From positions 4,587,001-4,651,000 of the forward strand of contig NZ_CP062253.1 in NCBI RefSeq assembly GCF_014863585.1: 64,000 bases of DNA, read 5' to 3'. The first letter of the stretch is position 1; each line of letters opens with the position of its first letter. Made by a program: the position numbers and the translations under genes. The DNA comes from Pseudomonas gozinkensis (GTDB lineage Bacteria; Pseudomonadota; Gammaproteobacteria; Pseudomonadales; Pseudomonadaceae). Shown here piece by piece: positions 33,782 through 43,406 of this stretch. Under the pieces are notes generated by a model that did not search any database, had not been told where the DNA came from, and saw only the letters and a list, made by a program, of their open reading frames with translations.

Positions 33782-35455
33782 TCAATCTTCGCGGTAGCGA
33801 CGCAGCTTCAACTGCTTACCGGCAACGCGAGTGTCCTTCAGCTTGGTCAGGAGTTTGTCCAGACCATCTTCCGGCAGCTCGACGAGGCTGAAGCTATCAC
33901 GCACCTGGATGCGACCGATGGCTTCACGTGCCAGACCACCTTCGTTGAGGATGGCGCCCAGCAGGTTTTTCGCCGCGATACCGTCACGCGCGCCCAGCGC
34001 GGTACGGCAACGGGCACGGCCTTCGCCCAAAGGCATTGGCGCACGACGCTCGCGATCACCACGGTCCGGACGATCACCGGAACGCTCAGGACGGTCGCCA
34101 CGTGGCGCGCTGTTCGGCACCAGTGGACGTTCCTTCTCGATCGCTGCCAGGTTCAGCGCCTGACCATTGGTGGCCTTGCGCAGCAGTGCGGCAGCCAGGG
34201 CACGCGGGGTGCAACCGATGTCGGCGGTCAGGCGATCCAGCAGATCACCGTGAGTCGATTCGGCGTCAGCCACCAGCGGCGACAGGCTGTTGGTCAGTTT
34301 CTTGATGCGGGCATCGAGAACGGCCTGAGCGTCCGGCAGACGCACTTCGGCAACTTTCTGACCGGTCACACGCTCGATTACCTGCAGCATGCGGCGCTCA
34401 CGCGGAGTCACCAGCAGCAGCGCGCGGCCTTCGCGACCGGCACGGCCGGTACGGCCGATACGGTGCACGTAGGATTCCGGATCGTACGGCATGTCCACGT
34501 TGAAAACGTGGGTGATGCGCGGAACGTCCAGACCACGAGCGGCTACGTCGGTCGCCACAACGATGTCCAGACGGCCATCTTTCAGCGAGTCGATGACGCG
34601 CTCACGCTGGTTCTGGGCGATGTCGCCGTTCAACGCTGCGGCTTTGTAGCCTTTGGCGTCGAGGGCGCTGGCCAGATCCAGGGTCGCTTGCTTGGTGCGC
34701 ACGAACATGATCAGAGCGTCGAAATCTTCCACTTCCAGCAAGCTGAGAACGGCAGAAGTCTTCTGGTCAGCGTGAACCAACAGGTGAGCCTGTTCGATCG
34801 CGGTAACGGTCTGGGTCTTGCTCTGGATCTTCACGTGCTTTGGATCGCGCAGGTGACGCTCGGCGATGGCACGGATCGACTGCGGCAGGGTAGCCGAGAA
34901 CAATACGGTCTGACGGGTTTCCGGCATGGCCTTGAAGATCACTTCGAGGTCGTCCATGAAGCCCAGTTTGAGCATTTCGTCTGCTTCGTCGAGAACCAGG
35001 TGGTTCACGGTCTGCAGCACTTTTTCGTCGCGACGCAGGTGGTCGCACAGACGGCCCGGAGTGGCGACAACAATCTGTGCGCCATTACGGATTGCTTTCA
35101 ATTGTGGGCCCATCGGCGCGCCGCCGTAGACAGCCACAACAGTCACGCCCGGCATTTGCTTGGCGTAGGTTTCGAAAGCGGTTGCAACTTGTAGCGCCAA
35201 CTCACGAGTTGGGGCCAGGATCAGAGCTTGCGGCTCGCGCTTGGACGGATCAATGCGGTGCAGGATAGGCAGGGCAAAGGCAGCGGTTTTACCGGTACCG
35301 GTTTGCGCCTGACCAATCATATCGTGACCGGCGAGGATGATCGGGATCGACTGCTGCTGAATGGCCGAAGGCTCTTCATAGCCGGTAGCGACTACTGCAG
35401 CGACAATATTGGGATGAAGTTCAAGAGCGGCGAAGCCGCCGATTTCCTGGGTCAT
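33782..35455 (-). CDS. deaD: DEAD-box RNA helicase (DeaD/CsdA-like)
   Basis: The 557-residue protein has helicase motifs Q (IQQQSIP), I (AQTGTGKT, Lys56), II (DEAD 156-159), III (SAT), and VI (HRIGRTGRAG). A C-terminal DbpA-type RNA-binding domain (about 485-555) follows a short arginine- and aspartate-rich linker (DRPERSGDRPDRGDRERR). It acts in ribosome assembly and mRNA turnover, above all in the cold. ATG 35455 follows GAGGCAGACCC. A leader of about 200 bases is likely. Confidence 0.92.
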   Translation of the reverse strand: MTQEIGGFAALELHPNIVAAVVATGYEEPSAIQQQSIPIILAGHDMIGQAQTGTGKTAAFALPILHRIDPSKREPQALILAPTRELALQVATAFETYAKQMPGVTVVAVYGGAPMGPQLKAIRNGAQIVVATPGRLCDHLRRDEKVLQTVNHLVLDEADEMLKLGFMDDLEVIFKAMPETRQTVLFSATLPQSIRAIAERHLRDPKHVKIQSKTQTVTAIEQAHLLVHADQKTSAVLSLLEVEDFDALIMFVRTKQATLDLASALDAKGYKAAALNGDIAQNQRERVIDSLKDGRLDIVVATDVAARGLDVPRITHVFNVDMPYDPESYVHRIGRTGRAGREGRALLLVTPRERRMLQVIERVTGQKVAEVRLPDAQAVLDARIKKLTNSLSPLVADAESTHGDLLDRLTADIGCTPRALAAALLRKATNGQALNLAAIEKERPLVPNSAPRGDRPERSGDRPDRGDRERRAPMPLGEGRARCRTALGARDGIAAKNLLGAILNEGGLAREAIGRIQVRDSFSLVELPEDGLDKLLTKLKDTRVAGKQLKLRRYRED

Positions 35456-35877
35456 GGGTCTGCCTCTAAGTGCATCCGCAAAGACCCATGCTCCAAAGCT
35501 GCACATGCCGTGTTGAGACTCAAGAGTCGCCCTGGCAGCTTTGTCGGCGGGGATTTGCGAAAACGAATGAATGAAAAAGAATCGTCAAGGAAGAGCCCGC
35601 AGTGCGGACGTGCAGCCGAAGCTGACTTCGGGGAATTGCGCTACCTAAACGCGGCCCGGTTAAAGGCCGGCGCGCACTATACCGGAATTTGCCCAAAAAG
35701 GGAGCTTTTTTTATCGGCGAAATACAGTTGTCACCGCTGTGTAACGGGGTTTTGCGGATAATCGGGCAAAGGTCTATTTTTCAAAGACCCCGGCCCTGCG
35801 GGCGATGGCGCTTAAACGATTCACCGACGTGCGGCATCTGGTCGCTGCACCCGTTCTTCCCCTGCGAGGAAACACCC
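35456..35877. other. Leader and promoter region of the helicase gene
   Basis: On the minus strand a TATAGT (35676-35681) is the best -10 element, though its -35 is poor. It would give a 5' leader of roughly 210 bases containing several small hairpins (for example CCGAAG-TCAG-CTTCGG near 35620). Long leaders are known for cold-induced helicase genes. The rightward crotonase gene has no obvious promoter. No gene is seen. Confidence 0.5.
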
Positions 35878-36669
35878 ATGAATCAGCCCTGCCCCGGCCG
35901 CGTGAGCCGTGCGCGCCACGGTCACGTGCATTTGATCGGCCTGGACCGCGCCGCCAAGCGCAATGCCTTCGACCTCGACCTGCTCAACGACCTGGCCCTG
36001 GCCTACGGTGAATTCGAGGCCGACAGTGACGCACGGGTAGCGGTGGTGTTCGGGCATGGCGAGCATTTCACCGCCGGGCTCGATCTGGTCAACGCCAGCT
36101 CTGCCCTCGCCCAAGGCTGGCAGGTGCCGCCCGGCGGTTGCGATCCATGGGGCGTGTTCGTCGGGCCACGGGTCAGCAAACCGGTGATCGTCGCGGCTCA
36201 GGGTTATTGCCTGACCATTGGCATCGAACTGATGCTCGCCGCCGACATCAACCTGTGCGCCAGTAACACCCGCTTCGCCCAGATGGAAGTGCAGCGCGGG
36301 ATCTTTCCGTTCGGCGGTGCGACATTGCGCTTTCATCAGATCGCCGGCTGGGGCAATGCGATGCGCTGGTTGCTGACCGGTGACGAGTTCGACGCCCATG
36401 ATGCGCTTCGCCTGGGCCTGGTACAGGAAGTCATGGCCAGTGAAGATTTGCTGCCGCGCGCCATCGAACTGGCCGAGCGCATCGCCCGGCAGGCACCGCT
36501 TGGCGTGCAGGCGACGCTGATGTCGGCGCGTCAGGCTCGCTTTGAAGGCGAGACCGCAGCGGCCAAGAGCTTGCCGCCGCTGGTGAAGAAGTTGCTGGCC
36601 ACTGAAGACGCCAAGGAAGGTGTGCGCTCGCTGGTGGAGCGCAGGCCCGGCGTTTTCAAAGGCCTTTGA
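35878..36669 (+). CDS. Crotonase/enoyl-CoA hydratase-family protein
   Basis: The 263-residue crotonase-fold protein has oxyanion-hole segments GEHFTAGLDL and GYCLTIGIELMLAADI. A glutamate lies in FAQMEVQRGIFPFGGA. The precise reaction (hydratase, isomerase or hydrolase) cannot be told from the sequence. ATG 35878 follows GCGAGGA. No fatty-acid oxidation genes are adjacent. Confidence 0.85.
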   Translation: MNQPCPGRVSRARHGHVHLIGLDRAAKRNAFDLDLLNDLALAYGEFEADSDARVAVVFGHGEHFTAGLDLVNASSALAQGWQVPPGGCDPWGVFVGPRVSKPVIVAAQGYCLTIGIELMLAADINLCASNTRFAQMEVQRGIFPFGGATLRFHQIAGWGNAMRWLLTGDEFDAHDALRLGLVQEVMASEDLLPRAIELAERIARQAPLGVQATLMSARQARFEGETAAAKSLPPLVKKLLATEDAKEGVRSLVERRPGVFKGL

Positions 36670-36672
36670 AGA

Positions 36673-37428
36673 TCAGGTCGCCGGACGGATGCAGTTGATC
36701 AACGTCTGCAACGAGTAACCCAGCTTCGGCGCCAGGGCTTCAGCCCGGGCGGTCAGCGCCTGCATGTCCAGCACCTGATCGAGATCCGCCGGCACGATCA
36801 GAATGACGTTGCCCTCCTTCACCGGCAGTTCCCAGTAATGCCGGTGATAGAGCCCGCGCAACAGCGCCGCGCCCAACGGTTTGCCGTCATCGGTGGCCCA
36901 TTGGTTGATCACCAGCCAGCCGCCAGGATTCAGACGTTTCTGACAGTCACCGAGGAAATTCCACGCAAGGTGCCCGGCGCCGGGACCGACATCGGTGTAC
37001 AGGTCGACGAAGATCAGATCCGCCGGCTCAGCGGTCGGCAGCAGTTCGAGGGCATCGCCGACACGGATGTACAGCCGTGGATCGTCATCCAGCCCGAGAT
37101 ATTCGATGGCCAGACGCGGTACGTCGGGGCGCAGTTCGATGGCTTCGACATCTTCGAGCGGCAGGAACTTGAGGCAGGCCTGGGTCAGCGTGCCGGCACC
37201 CAGTCCGAGAAACAGCGCACTCTCCGGTTGCTCATGGCACAGGGCGCCGATCAGCATTGCCCGGGTGTAGTCGTACTCCAGCCAGCTCGGGTCGGCGGTA
37301 AACACGCAGCTTTGCTCGATGGCATCGCCGAACTCCAGAAAGCGGTAGTCGGCCACTTCCAGCACGCGAATCACGCCGAACTCATCCTGTACCTCGGCGA
37401 GCAACAGCTCGACGCGCTCCTCAGTCAT
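36673..37428 (-). CDS. Spermidine synthase-like methyltransferase-fold protein
   Basis: The 251-residue protein has the SpeE/spermidine-synthase Rossmann core: ALFLGLGAGTLTQ (nucleotide loop), VEAIELRPDV and LIFVDLYTD. It lacks the N-terminal beta domain of true SpeE, so it may act on another substrate. ATG 37428 follows CAGGAGA. It is convergent with the crotonase gene (three-base gap) and diverges from the DAHP synthase gene. Confidence 0.82.
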   Translation of the reverse strand: MTEERVELLLAEVQDEFGVIRVLEVADYRFLEFGDAIEQSCVFTADPSWLEYDYTRAMLIGALCHEQPESALFLGLGAGTLTQACLKFLPLEDVEAIELRPDVPRLAIEYLGLDDDPRLYIRVGDALELLPTAEPADLIFVDLYTDVGPGAGHLAWNFLGDCQKRLNPGGWLVINQWATDDGKPLGAALLRGLYHRHYWELPVKEGNVILIVPADLDQVLDMQALTARAEALAPKLGYSLQTLINCIRPAT

Positions 37429-37578
37429 TTCGTCTCCTGGTGGTCACCGGGCGCGGTGACGCGATGGCACCGCTGTGGTGCCGTGGCAAAGCGGCGATTG
37501 TCGGCGAAGCGGCAGGAGCAGGTCACGCACTAATTGCTGCTAACATGGCCGTCCGTGCGTAGAACCTTAGAGACCGTG

Positions 37579-38925
37579 ATGAGCCAACCCTGGAGCCCTG
37601 ACAGCTGGCGCGCCTTGCCGATCCAGCAACAACCCCAATACCCCGACGCCGCGCATCTGCGCCAGGTCGAGCAGACTTTGGCCAGCTACCCGCCGCTGGT
37701 GTTTGCCGGCGAAGCGCGCGAGCTGCGTCGTCAGTTTGCCGAAGTCACCCAGGGTCGGGCGTTCCTGTTGCAGGGCGGCGACTGCGCGGAAAGCTTCGCC
37801 GAGTTCTCCGCCGCGAAGATTCGCGACACCTTTAAAGTGTTGCTGCAAATGGCAATCGTCATGACCTTCGCTGCCGGTTGCCCGGTGGTCAAGGTCGGGC
37901 GCATGGCCGGCCAGTTCGCCAAGCCGCGCTCGGCCAACGACGAGACCATCGACGGCGTGACCCTGCCGGCCTACCGGGGCGACATCGTCAACGGCATCGG
38001 CTTCGACTCCGCCAGCCGCGTACCGGATCCCGAACGTCTGCTGCAGTCGTATCACCAGTCCACCGCCACCCTCAACCTGTTGCGCGCCTTCGCCCAGGGC
38101 GGATTTGCCGACCTGCATCAAGTGCACAAGTGGAACCTGGACTTCATCGCCAATTCGGCGCTGGCCGAGAAGTACAGCCACCTCGCCGACCGCATCGATG
38201 AAACCCTGGCCTTCATGCGCGCCTGCGGCATGGACAGCTCGCCGCAACTGCGCGAAACCAGTTTCTTCACCGCCCACGAAGCCCTGCTGCTGAACTACGA
38301 AGAAGCCTTCGTGCGCCGCGACAGCCTGACCAACGATTACTACGATTGCTCGGCGCACATGCTGTGGATCGGCGACCGCACCCGTCAGCTCGACGGCGCC
38401 CACGTCGAATTCCTGCGCGGGGTGAACAACCCGATCGGGGTGAAAGTCGGCCCGAGCATGAACCCCGACGACCTGATCCGCCTGATCGACGTGCTCAACC
38501 CGGACAACGATCCGGGCCGCCTGAACCTGATTGCACGGATGGGCGCGAACAAGGTCGGCGATCACCTGCCGGCGCTGATCCGTGCGGTGCAGCGCGAAGG
38601 CAAGCAGGTGCTGTGGAGCTCCGACCCGATGCACGGCAACACCATCAAGGCCAGCAGCGGCTACAAGACCCGCGACTTCGCGCAGATCCTTGGCGAGGTG
38701 AAACAGTTCTTCCAGGTTCACGAGGCGGAAGGCAGCTACGCCGGCGGCATCCACATCGAGATGACCGGGCAAAACGTCACCGAGTGCATCGGCGGCGCTC
38801 GGCCGATCACTGAAGATGGTTTGTCGGATCGCTATCACACCCACTGCGACCCACGCATGAATGCCGATCAGTCGCTGGAACTGGCGTTCTTGATTGCTGA
38901 AACCCTGAAACAGGTTCGGCGCTGA
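37579..38925 (+). CDS. DAHP synthase, class II (plant type)
   Basis: The 448-residue class II 3-deoxy-7-phosphoheptulonate synthase catalyses the first step of the shikimate pathway. Features are the N-terminal [19 protein letters not shown] (metal-binding Cys), [11 protein letters not shown] and [11 protein letters not shown] second, unrelated class I enzyme is encoded at 52993. In pseudomonads class II enzymes may serve primary metabolism or secondary products; no phenazine genes are nearby. ATG 37579; a GTG one codon earlier is possible. Confidence 0.94.
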   Translation: MSQPWSPDSWRALPIQQQPQYPDAAHLRQVEQTLASYPPLVFAGEARELRRQFAEVTQGRAFLLQGGDCAESFAEFSAAKIRDTFKVLLQMAIVMTFAAGCPVVKVGRMAGQFAKPRSANDETIDGVTLPAYRGDIVNGIGFDSASRVPDPERLLQSYHQSTATLNLLRAFAQGGFADLHQVHKWNLDFIANSALAEKYSHLADRIDETLAFMRACGMDSSPQLRETSFFTAHEALLLNYEEAFVRRDSLTNDYYDCSAHMLWIGDRTRQLDGAHVEFLRGVNNPIGVKVGPSMNPDDLIRLIDVLNPDNDPGRLNLIARMGANKVGDHLPALIRAVQREGKQVLWSSDPMHGNTIKASSGYKTRDFAQILGEVKQFFQVHEAEGSYAGGIHIEMTGQNVTECIGGARPITEDGLSDRYHTHCDPRMNADQSLELAFLIAETLKQVRR

Positions 38926-38954
38926 GTTCGGAAACCTTCATTGTTTGATCGGGC

Positions 38955-39050
38955 CTCATCGCGGGCAAGCCCGGCTCCCACAGGATTGGTGTCGTACATT
39001 GAGTTTGTGAACGGCTCGGTCACTGTGGGAGCTGGCTTGCCAGCGATGAA
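38955..39050. repeat. Pair of REP elements in inverted orientation (REPIN-like)
   Basis: TCATCGCGGGCAAGCCCGGC (left, about 38957-38983) and GTGGGAGCTGGCTTGCCAGC (right, about 39025-39050) are Pseudomonas REP sequences in opposite directions, about 45 bases apart. They lie between the convergent DAHP synthase and YcaQ-type genes. Each half can fold on itself and the two can pair. No REP-associated tyrosine transposase is present nearby. Confidence 0.85.
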
Positions 39051-39056
39051 GCCGGT

Positions 39057-40283
39057 TCAGTCGCAGCCGATCTGAACCATAGCCATTCGGAGCCGACCGG
39101 CACTTTCCCGCTGACAATTGAGCTGCACCTGCTCAAGCCCCAACCAGTCCGCCATGCGCCGCAGGTTCAGCGCCAGCGCCAGCATCCCTGCGTCATCCAG
39201 CCCCGTTTCTTCTTCGTGCACCGCATGCACTACCAGGCGCCCCGCCGCCCGTTCGGCGCGCAGGTCAACCCGTGCAGCAATTCGTTCGTTGCGCAGGAAC
39301 GGCAGCACGTAGTAGCCATAGACCCGCTTGTCCTGCGGCGTATAAATCTCCAGCCGATAGCGGAAATCGAACAGCCGCTCGGTCCGGCTGCGCTCCCAGA
39401 TCAGTGAATCAAAAGGCGACAGCAATGCACTGGCCTCGGCTTTGCGTGGGACTTTCGGCTCAGGCAGGCAATAAGCGATCTGCCTCCAACCAGCGACCTC
39501 GCAGGTCAGCAGTTGCCCGTCCTCGACCAGTTCGGCCAGACGCGGGCGGGCATCGGAGGGATTCAGACGGAAGTAATCACGCAGGTCCTTTTCCGTGCCG
39601 ACACCCAGCGCCTGCGCTGCATGCAACAGCAAACCTCGCTGCGCCTCGGCTTCATTCGGCAATGGCTGTTGCAGCACGGAAGCCGGAATCACTCGCTCCG
39701 GCAAGTCATACAACCGCTCGAACCCGCGTCGTCCGGCCACGGTGACTTCACCAGCGGCAAACAACCATTCCAGTGCATGTTTTTCAGCGCTCCAGTCCCA
39801 CCACGGTCCGGCCTTTTCTTCGCGGGTCGACAGGCTGCCCGCACCCAGTGCACCCTGCTCTTCGACCGACGCCAATACCCGGCGAATAGTGTCCTGTTGT
39901 TCGCGTCCGAACCGCGCCAGTTGCTGATAGATGTCTTCACCGCGCTTGGCCCGCTGCATGCGCCAGCCCATCAACGGGTACATCGACAGCGGCAGCAACG
40001 ACGCTTCATGGCCCCAGTATTCGAACAGCGCACGACGTCGCCCCGAGCTCCAGGCAGCCTGGTCGAGCAAGTCAGCAGAATAGGAACCGAGACGGGAGAA
40101 CAGCGGCAGGTAGTGCGAGCGCACCACGGCGTTGACGGAGTCGATCTGCAACAGGCCGAGGCGTTCGATCAGCCGGTTGACGTGCATCGCCTTGACAGCC
40201 GGCGGCTGGCGCCCGTGAAACCCTTGGGCAGCCAGTGCCAGACGTCGAGCCTGTTTAAGGGAAAAGGACAATGTCGCGGGCAT
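39057..40283 (-). CDS. ycaQ: AlkX/YcaQ-type DNA crosslink glycosylase (winged helix, DUF1006)
   Basis: This 408-residue protein belongs to the HTH_42 superfamily. Gln46-Ile47-Asp48 in LLQIDSV is the QxD catalytic motif of the AlkX subgroup, which unhooks interstrand crosslinks and N7-alkylguanines. The C-terminal block ALLSPFDSLIWERSR is also typical. ATG 40283 follows GGAGGAATAC. Confidence 0.9.
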   Translation of the reverse strand: MPATLSFSLKQARRLALAAQGFHGRQPPAVKAMHVNRLIERLGLLQIDSVNAVVRSHYLPLFSRLGSYSADLLDQAAWSSGRRRALFEYWGHEASLLPLSMYPLMGWRMQRAKRGEDIYQQLARFGREQQDTIRRVLASVEEQGALGAGSLSTREEKAGPWWDWSAEKHALEWLFAAGEVTVAGRRGFERLYDLPERVIPASVLQQPLPNEAEAQRGLLLHAAQALGVGTEKDLRDYFRLNPSDARPRLAELVEDGQLLTCEVAGWRQIAYCLPEPKVPRKAEASALLSPFDSLIWERSRTERLFDFRYRLEIYTPQDKRVYGYYVLPFLRNERIAARVDLRAERAAGRLVVHAVHEEETGLDDAGMLALALNLRRMADWLGLEQVQLNCQRESAGRLRMAMVQIGCD

Positions 40284-40347
40284 GTATTCCTCCATGTCTG
40301 CTCGCAACCTACCTCACTTGAAAGTGGTTTGTGTAGCGATGGCCTCA

Positions 40348-40563
40348 TCATTTATGCATCGGATCGTCCCAGAACGGCCGCACCGATTCATGTTCGACAT
40401 CGGCACGGCTGACCCCGATGTCCTTCAACGCTTCGTCGCTCAGACTGGCAAGCAACTCGCGTTCGCGGTGAAGCTCGTACCAGCGGCTAAACTTGTGCAG
40501 CAGATCGGAAATCAGATGGACCGGCACTCTTTCATCGCTCACATACAGTTTTTGACCTTTCAT
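40348..40563 (-). CDS. DUF1127 small protein
   Basis: The 71-residue protein has the DUF1127 core at its centre (WYELHRERELLASLSDEALKDIGVSRADV). Such small proteins bind RNA or act in phosphate and RNA metabolism in alpha-proteobacteria; the role in pseudomonads is unknown. ATG 40563 follows GGAGGG. It diverges from the LysR gene. Confidence 0.85.
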   Translation of the reverse strand: MKGQKLYVSDERVPVHLISDLLHKFSRWYELHRERELLASLSDEALKDIGVSRADVEHESVRPFWDDPMHK

Positions 40564-40660
40564 CGTGTTGCCCTCCTTTAGGGATGGCTCAAGTCTCGCG
40601 CCGGCGCTACGATCAATCCAACGAATGTTTCTGATGGCATGCATCACGGAGATTCATCAA

Positions 40661-41515
40661 TTGTCGGCGTACCCCAGTATCGATACCGATGTCCTGCGTA
40701 CCTTTGTCGCGATTGCCGATCAGGGCGGGTTTACCCGCGCCGGCGAGATGGTCAACCGCACTCAATCGGCGGTTAGCATGCAGATGAAGCGTCTGGAAGA
40801 GGACGTGTTGCAGCGCCAGTTGTTCGAGCGCGACGGGCGTCAGGTGCGCCTGACCGCCGAAGGCCAGGTGTTGCTCGGCTACGCGCGGCGCATCCTGAAA
40901 TTGCACAGCGAAGTGTTCAACACCCTGCGCGAGCCACACATGGTCGGCACCGTGCGGATCGGCACGCCGGACGATTACGTGATGCGCTTTCTGCCGGGAA
41001 TCCTGTCACGCTTCGCCCAGTTCTATCCGCTGATCCAGATCGAAGTGCATTGCGAGTCGACCAAACAGTTGCTGCAGCGCACGGACCTGGATCTGTCGAT
41101 CGTCACCCGCGAGCCAGGCAACGAGATTGGCCAGTTGCTGCGCAAGGAACGCTTCGTCTGGGCCGAGGCGCAAAACTTCAGCGCCCACGAGCAGACGCCG
41201 TTGCCGCTGGCGATGTTCAACAGTGATTGCTTCTGCCGCCTTTGGGCGTGCAATGCGCTGGACGCGATGGGTCGCGAATACCGGATCGCCTACAACAGCA
41301 CCAGCCTGTCGGCGCTGATGGCGGTGGTGAGCGCGGGTCTGGCGATCACCGCGCAACTGGAAAGCCTGATCACACCGGATCTACGGATTCTCGGGGCCGC
41401 CGAGGATCTGCCGCTGCTGCCCGAGGCCAGCATCATGCTGATCCGCAACCTGAACAATCCGTCGCCGATCACCGAATGCCTGGCCGAGCACATCGTCGAA
41501 GGCTTCAAACTTTAA
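40661..41515 (+). CDS. LysR-family transcriptional regulator (LrhA-like)
   Basis: The 284-residue LysR protein has a helix-turn-helix at about 8-65 (FTRAGEMVNRTQSAVSMQMKRLE) and a substrate-binding domain after residue 90. TTG 40661 is favoured by an ACGGAG site; ATG 40634 or 40625 would add 9 or 12 residues. It is convergent with the permease gene and overlaps it by 11 bases. The target is unknown; the DUF1127 gene diverges from it. Confidence 0.85.
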   Translation: MSAYPSIDTDVLRTFVAIADQGGFTRAGEMVNRTQSAVSMQMKRLEEDVLQRQLFERDGRQVRLTAEGQVLLGYARRILKLHSEVFNTLREPHMVGTVRIGTPDDYVMRFLPGILSRFAQFYPLIQIEVHCESTKQLLQRTDLDLSIVTREPGNEIGQLLRKERFVWAEAQNFSAHEQTPLPLAMFNSDCFCRLWACNALDAMGREYRIAYNSTSLSALMAVVSAGLAITAQLESLITPDLRILGAAEDLPLLPEASIMLIRNLNNPSPITECLAEHIVEGFKL

Positions 41516-42254
41516 AGGCGAGCATCACCGCGCACAGCACCAGGAACCCGCAGAACAGCCCGCGCAGGAGTTTTTCCGGCATCGCGTGGGCCACTTTCAC
41601 ACCCCAGCTGATGCTGGCCAGACCGCCGATGGCCAGCGGCAGGCCGATCATCCAGTCCACTTCGTGGTGCACCGCGTACGTCACCAGGGTGACACCGGTG
41701 CTCGGCAATGCCAGCGCCAGCGAAAGCCCCTGAGCGACCACCTGAGTGGTGCCGAACAGGCTGGTCAGCACCGGCGTCGCCACCACCGCCCCGCCGACAC
41801 CGAACAAGCCGCCCATGGTGCCCGACGCCGCGCCGAGCACGCCCAGCCATGGCCATGAATAACGCATCTCGGACGTCGCTGCCGGACGAGCGCCAAACAT
41901 CCGCACCAGGTTGTAGGCAGACAACGCCACGAGGAACGCGACAAAACCGATGCGCATGGTTTGCGCGTCGATGCCCACAGCCCAGATCGAGCCGATCCAC
42001 GCGAAACAGAATCCCATCACCGCCAGTGGCAATGCATGGCGGAGTTCGATGCGATTGCGCTGATGATAACGCCACAGCGCAAGCATCACGTTCGGCACCA
42101 CCATCACCAGCGCCGTGCCTTGGGCGATCTGCTGATCAAGCCCGAACCACACGCCCAGCAGCGGAATGGCGATCAAGCCACCACCAATGCCGAAGATCCC
42201 ACCCAGAGTGCCAAGGGCGGCCCCAAACAACAGGTACAGCAAAAACTCGATCAC
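41505..42254 (-). CDS. TauE/SafE-family permease
   Basis: The 249-residue membrane protein has about eight segments and two internal repeats, each with a GGxFGxGGG loop (GGIFGIGGGLIAIP and GGLFGVGGAVVATP). This is the hallmark of the TauE/SafE sulfite/organosulfonate exporter family. The substrate is unknown. GTG 42254 sits eight bases after GAGGA, so it is preferred to ATG 42269. It diverges from the second LysR gene, which may regulate it. Confidence 0.87.
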   Translation of the reverse strand: MIEFLLYLLFGAALGTLGGIFGIGGGLIAIPLLGVWFGLDQQIAQGTALVMVVPNVMLALWRYHQRNRIELRHALPLAVMGFCFAWIGSIWAVGIDAQTMRIGFVAFLVALSAYNLVRMFGARPAATSEMRYSWPWLGVLGAASGTMGGLFGVGGAVVATPVLTSLFGTTQVVAQGLSLALALPSTGVTLVTYAVHHEVDWMIGLPLAIGGLASISWGVKVAHAMPEKLLRGLFCGFLVLCAVMLAFKV

Positions 42255-42366
42255 AGCAGAATTCCTCATACGTCAGATGACTCATCCTACGCAGTCGGCG
42301 CTGGCACGGAAACGCACAGCAACGCACAATGGCTGTGCCAAATCCGCATAGGCACTGAGCCGACTC

Positions 42367-43323
42367 ATGAATCCCAATCAATTGACCGAACAACTGGGGC
42401 TGTTTCTCGATGTATTGGAGAGCGGCAGTTTTTCTGCTGCTTCGCGCCGCCATCCGCTGACGCCATCCGCCGTAGCGCGGCGCATCGACAGTCTGGAAAG
42501 TGCTGTCGGCAGCCAACTGTTTATCCGCAGCACGCATGCGGTGCGTGCCACGCCGGCCGGTCTGGCATTTGCCGAACGTGCGCGCAGGATTGTGGCCGAG
42601 CTGCAATTGGCCCGGGCTGAAGCGGTATCCCTGAGCAGCGCGCCGGAGGGACTGATTCGGGTGGATGCGCCGGCAGCATTCGGGCGTCGGCATCTGGCGC
42701 CGGTGATTGCCGACTTTCTGGTGCTGTATCCGGGGCTCGACGTGCAACTGCATCTGATCGACAGCTTCGTCGATATGGACGGTTCGAACCTGGGCAAGGT
42801 CGATCTTGTGTTACGGGCCGGGCAAATGGCTGACACCCGACTGGTAGCCACGCCACTGGCGAGCATGGTGCGCATCGCCTGCGCCAGTCCCGACTATCTC
42901 AAGCGTCGGGGTGTGCCGAGCGAACCGGCACAACTTGGCGCACATGACGGCCTCGATTGGGACGGCCTCGCCCCGCCCTTCGCCTGGCGTTTCGAGCAGG
43001 ACGGACAGATGCAATTACATCGCCCGGCACGGGTGCGCATGAGCGCCAACAACGCCGAGGCGCTGGTCTGCGGTGCGCTTGCGGGACTCGGGATCGCGCA
43101 TCTGCCGACCTGGCTGGCCAGCGAATACCTGTTGCGCGGCGAGTTGCTGCCGCTGTTCTGTGAAAACGGCCTGCCAAAACCGGAGAGCACCGGCATCTAT
43201 GCGCTGCGACTGGAGCAACAGGCCAGCTCTCGCAGCCGCCTGCTGCTGGAATACCTCAAGACCCGGTTCAGCCCAGTGCCACCCTGGGATCTGGCGCTGC
43301 AACGGGAGTTGGGCCGGCACTGA
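42367..43323 (+). CDS. LysR-family transcriptional regulator
   Basis: The 318-residue LysR protein has a helix-turn-helix at about 8-65 (FSAASRRHPLTPSAVARRIDSLE) and a periplasmic-binding-like effector domain from about 90. ATG 42367 is used; the ribosome site is weak. The divergent permease gene is the natural first candidate target. Confidence 0.88.
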   Translation: MNPNQLTEQLGLFLDVLESGSFSAASRRHPLTPSAVARRIDSLESAVGSQLFIRSTHAVRATPAGLAFAERARRIVAELQLARAEAVSLSSAPEGLIRVDAPAAFGRRHLAPVIADFLVLYPGLDVQLHLIDSFVDMDGSNLGKVDLVLRAGQMADTRLVATPLASMVRIACASPDYLKRRGVPSEPAQLGAHDGLDWDGLAPPFAWRFEQDGQMQLHRPARVRMSANNAEALVCGALAGLGIAHLPTWLASEYLLRGELLPLFCENGLPKPESTGIYALRLEQQASSRSRLLLEYLKTRFSPVPPWDLALQRELGRH

Positions 43324-43406
43324 CCGGTTCGCCACCGGGCACAATTGTCTGGCGCATTAAAGATTCGAGCGCTAGATTCATCTGCATCACCGTTCAAGGC
43401 ACTGAC

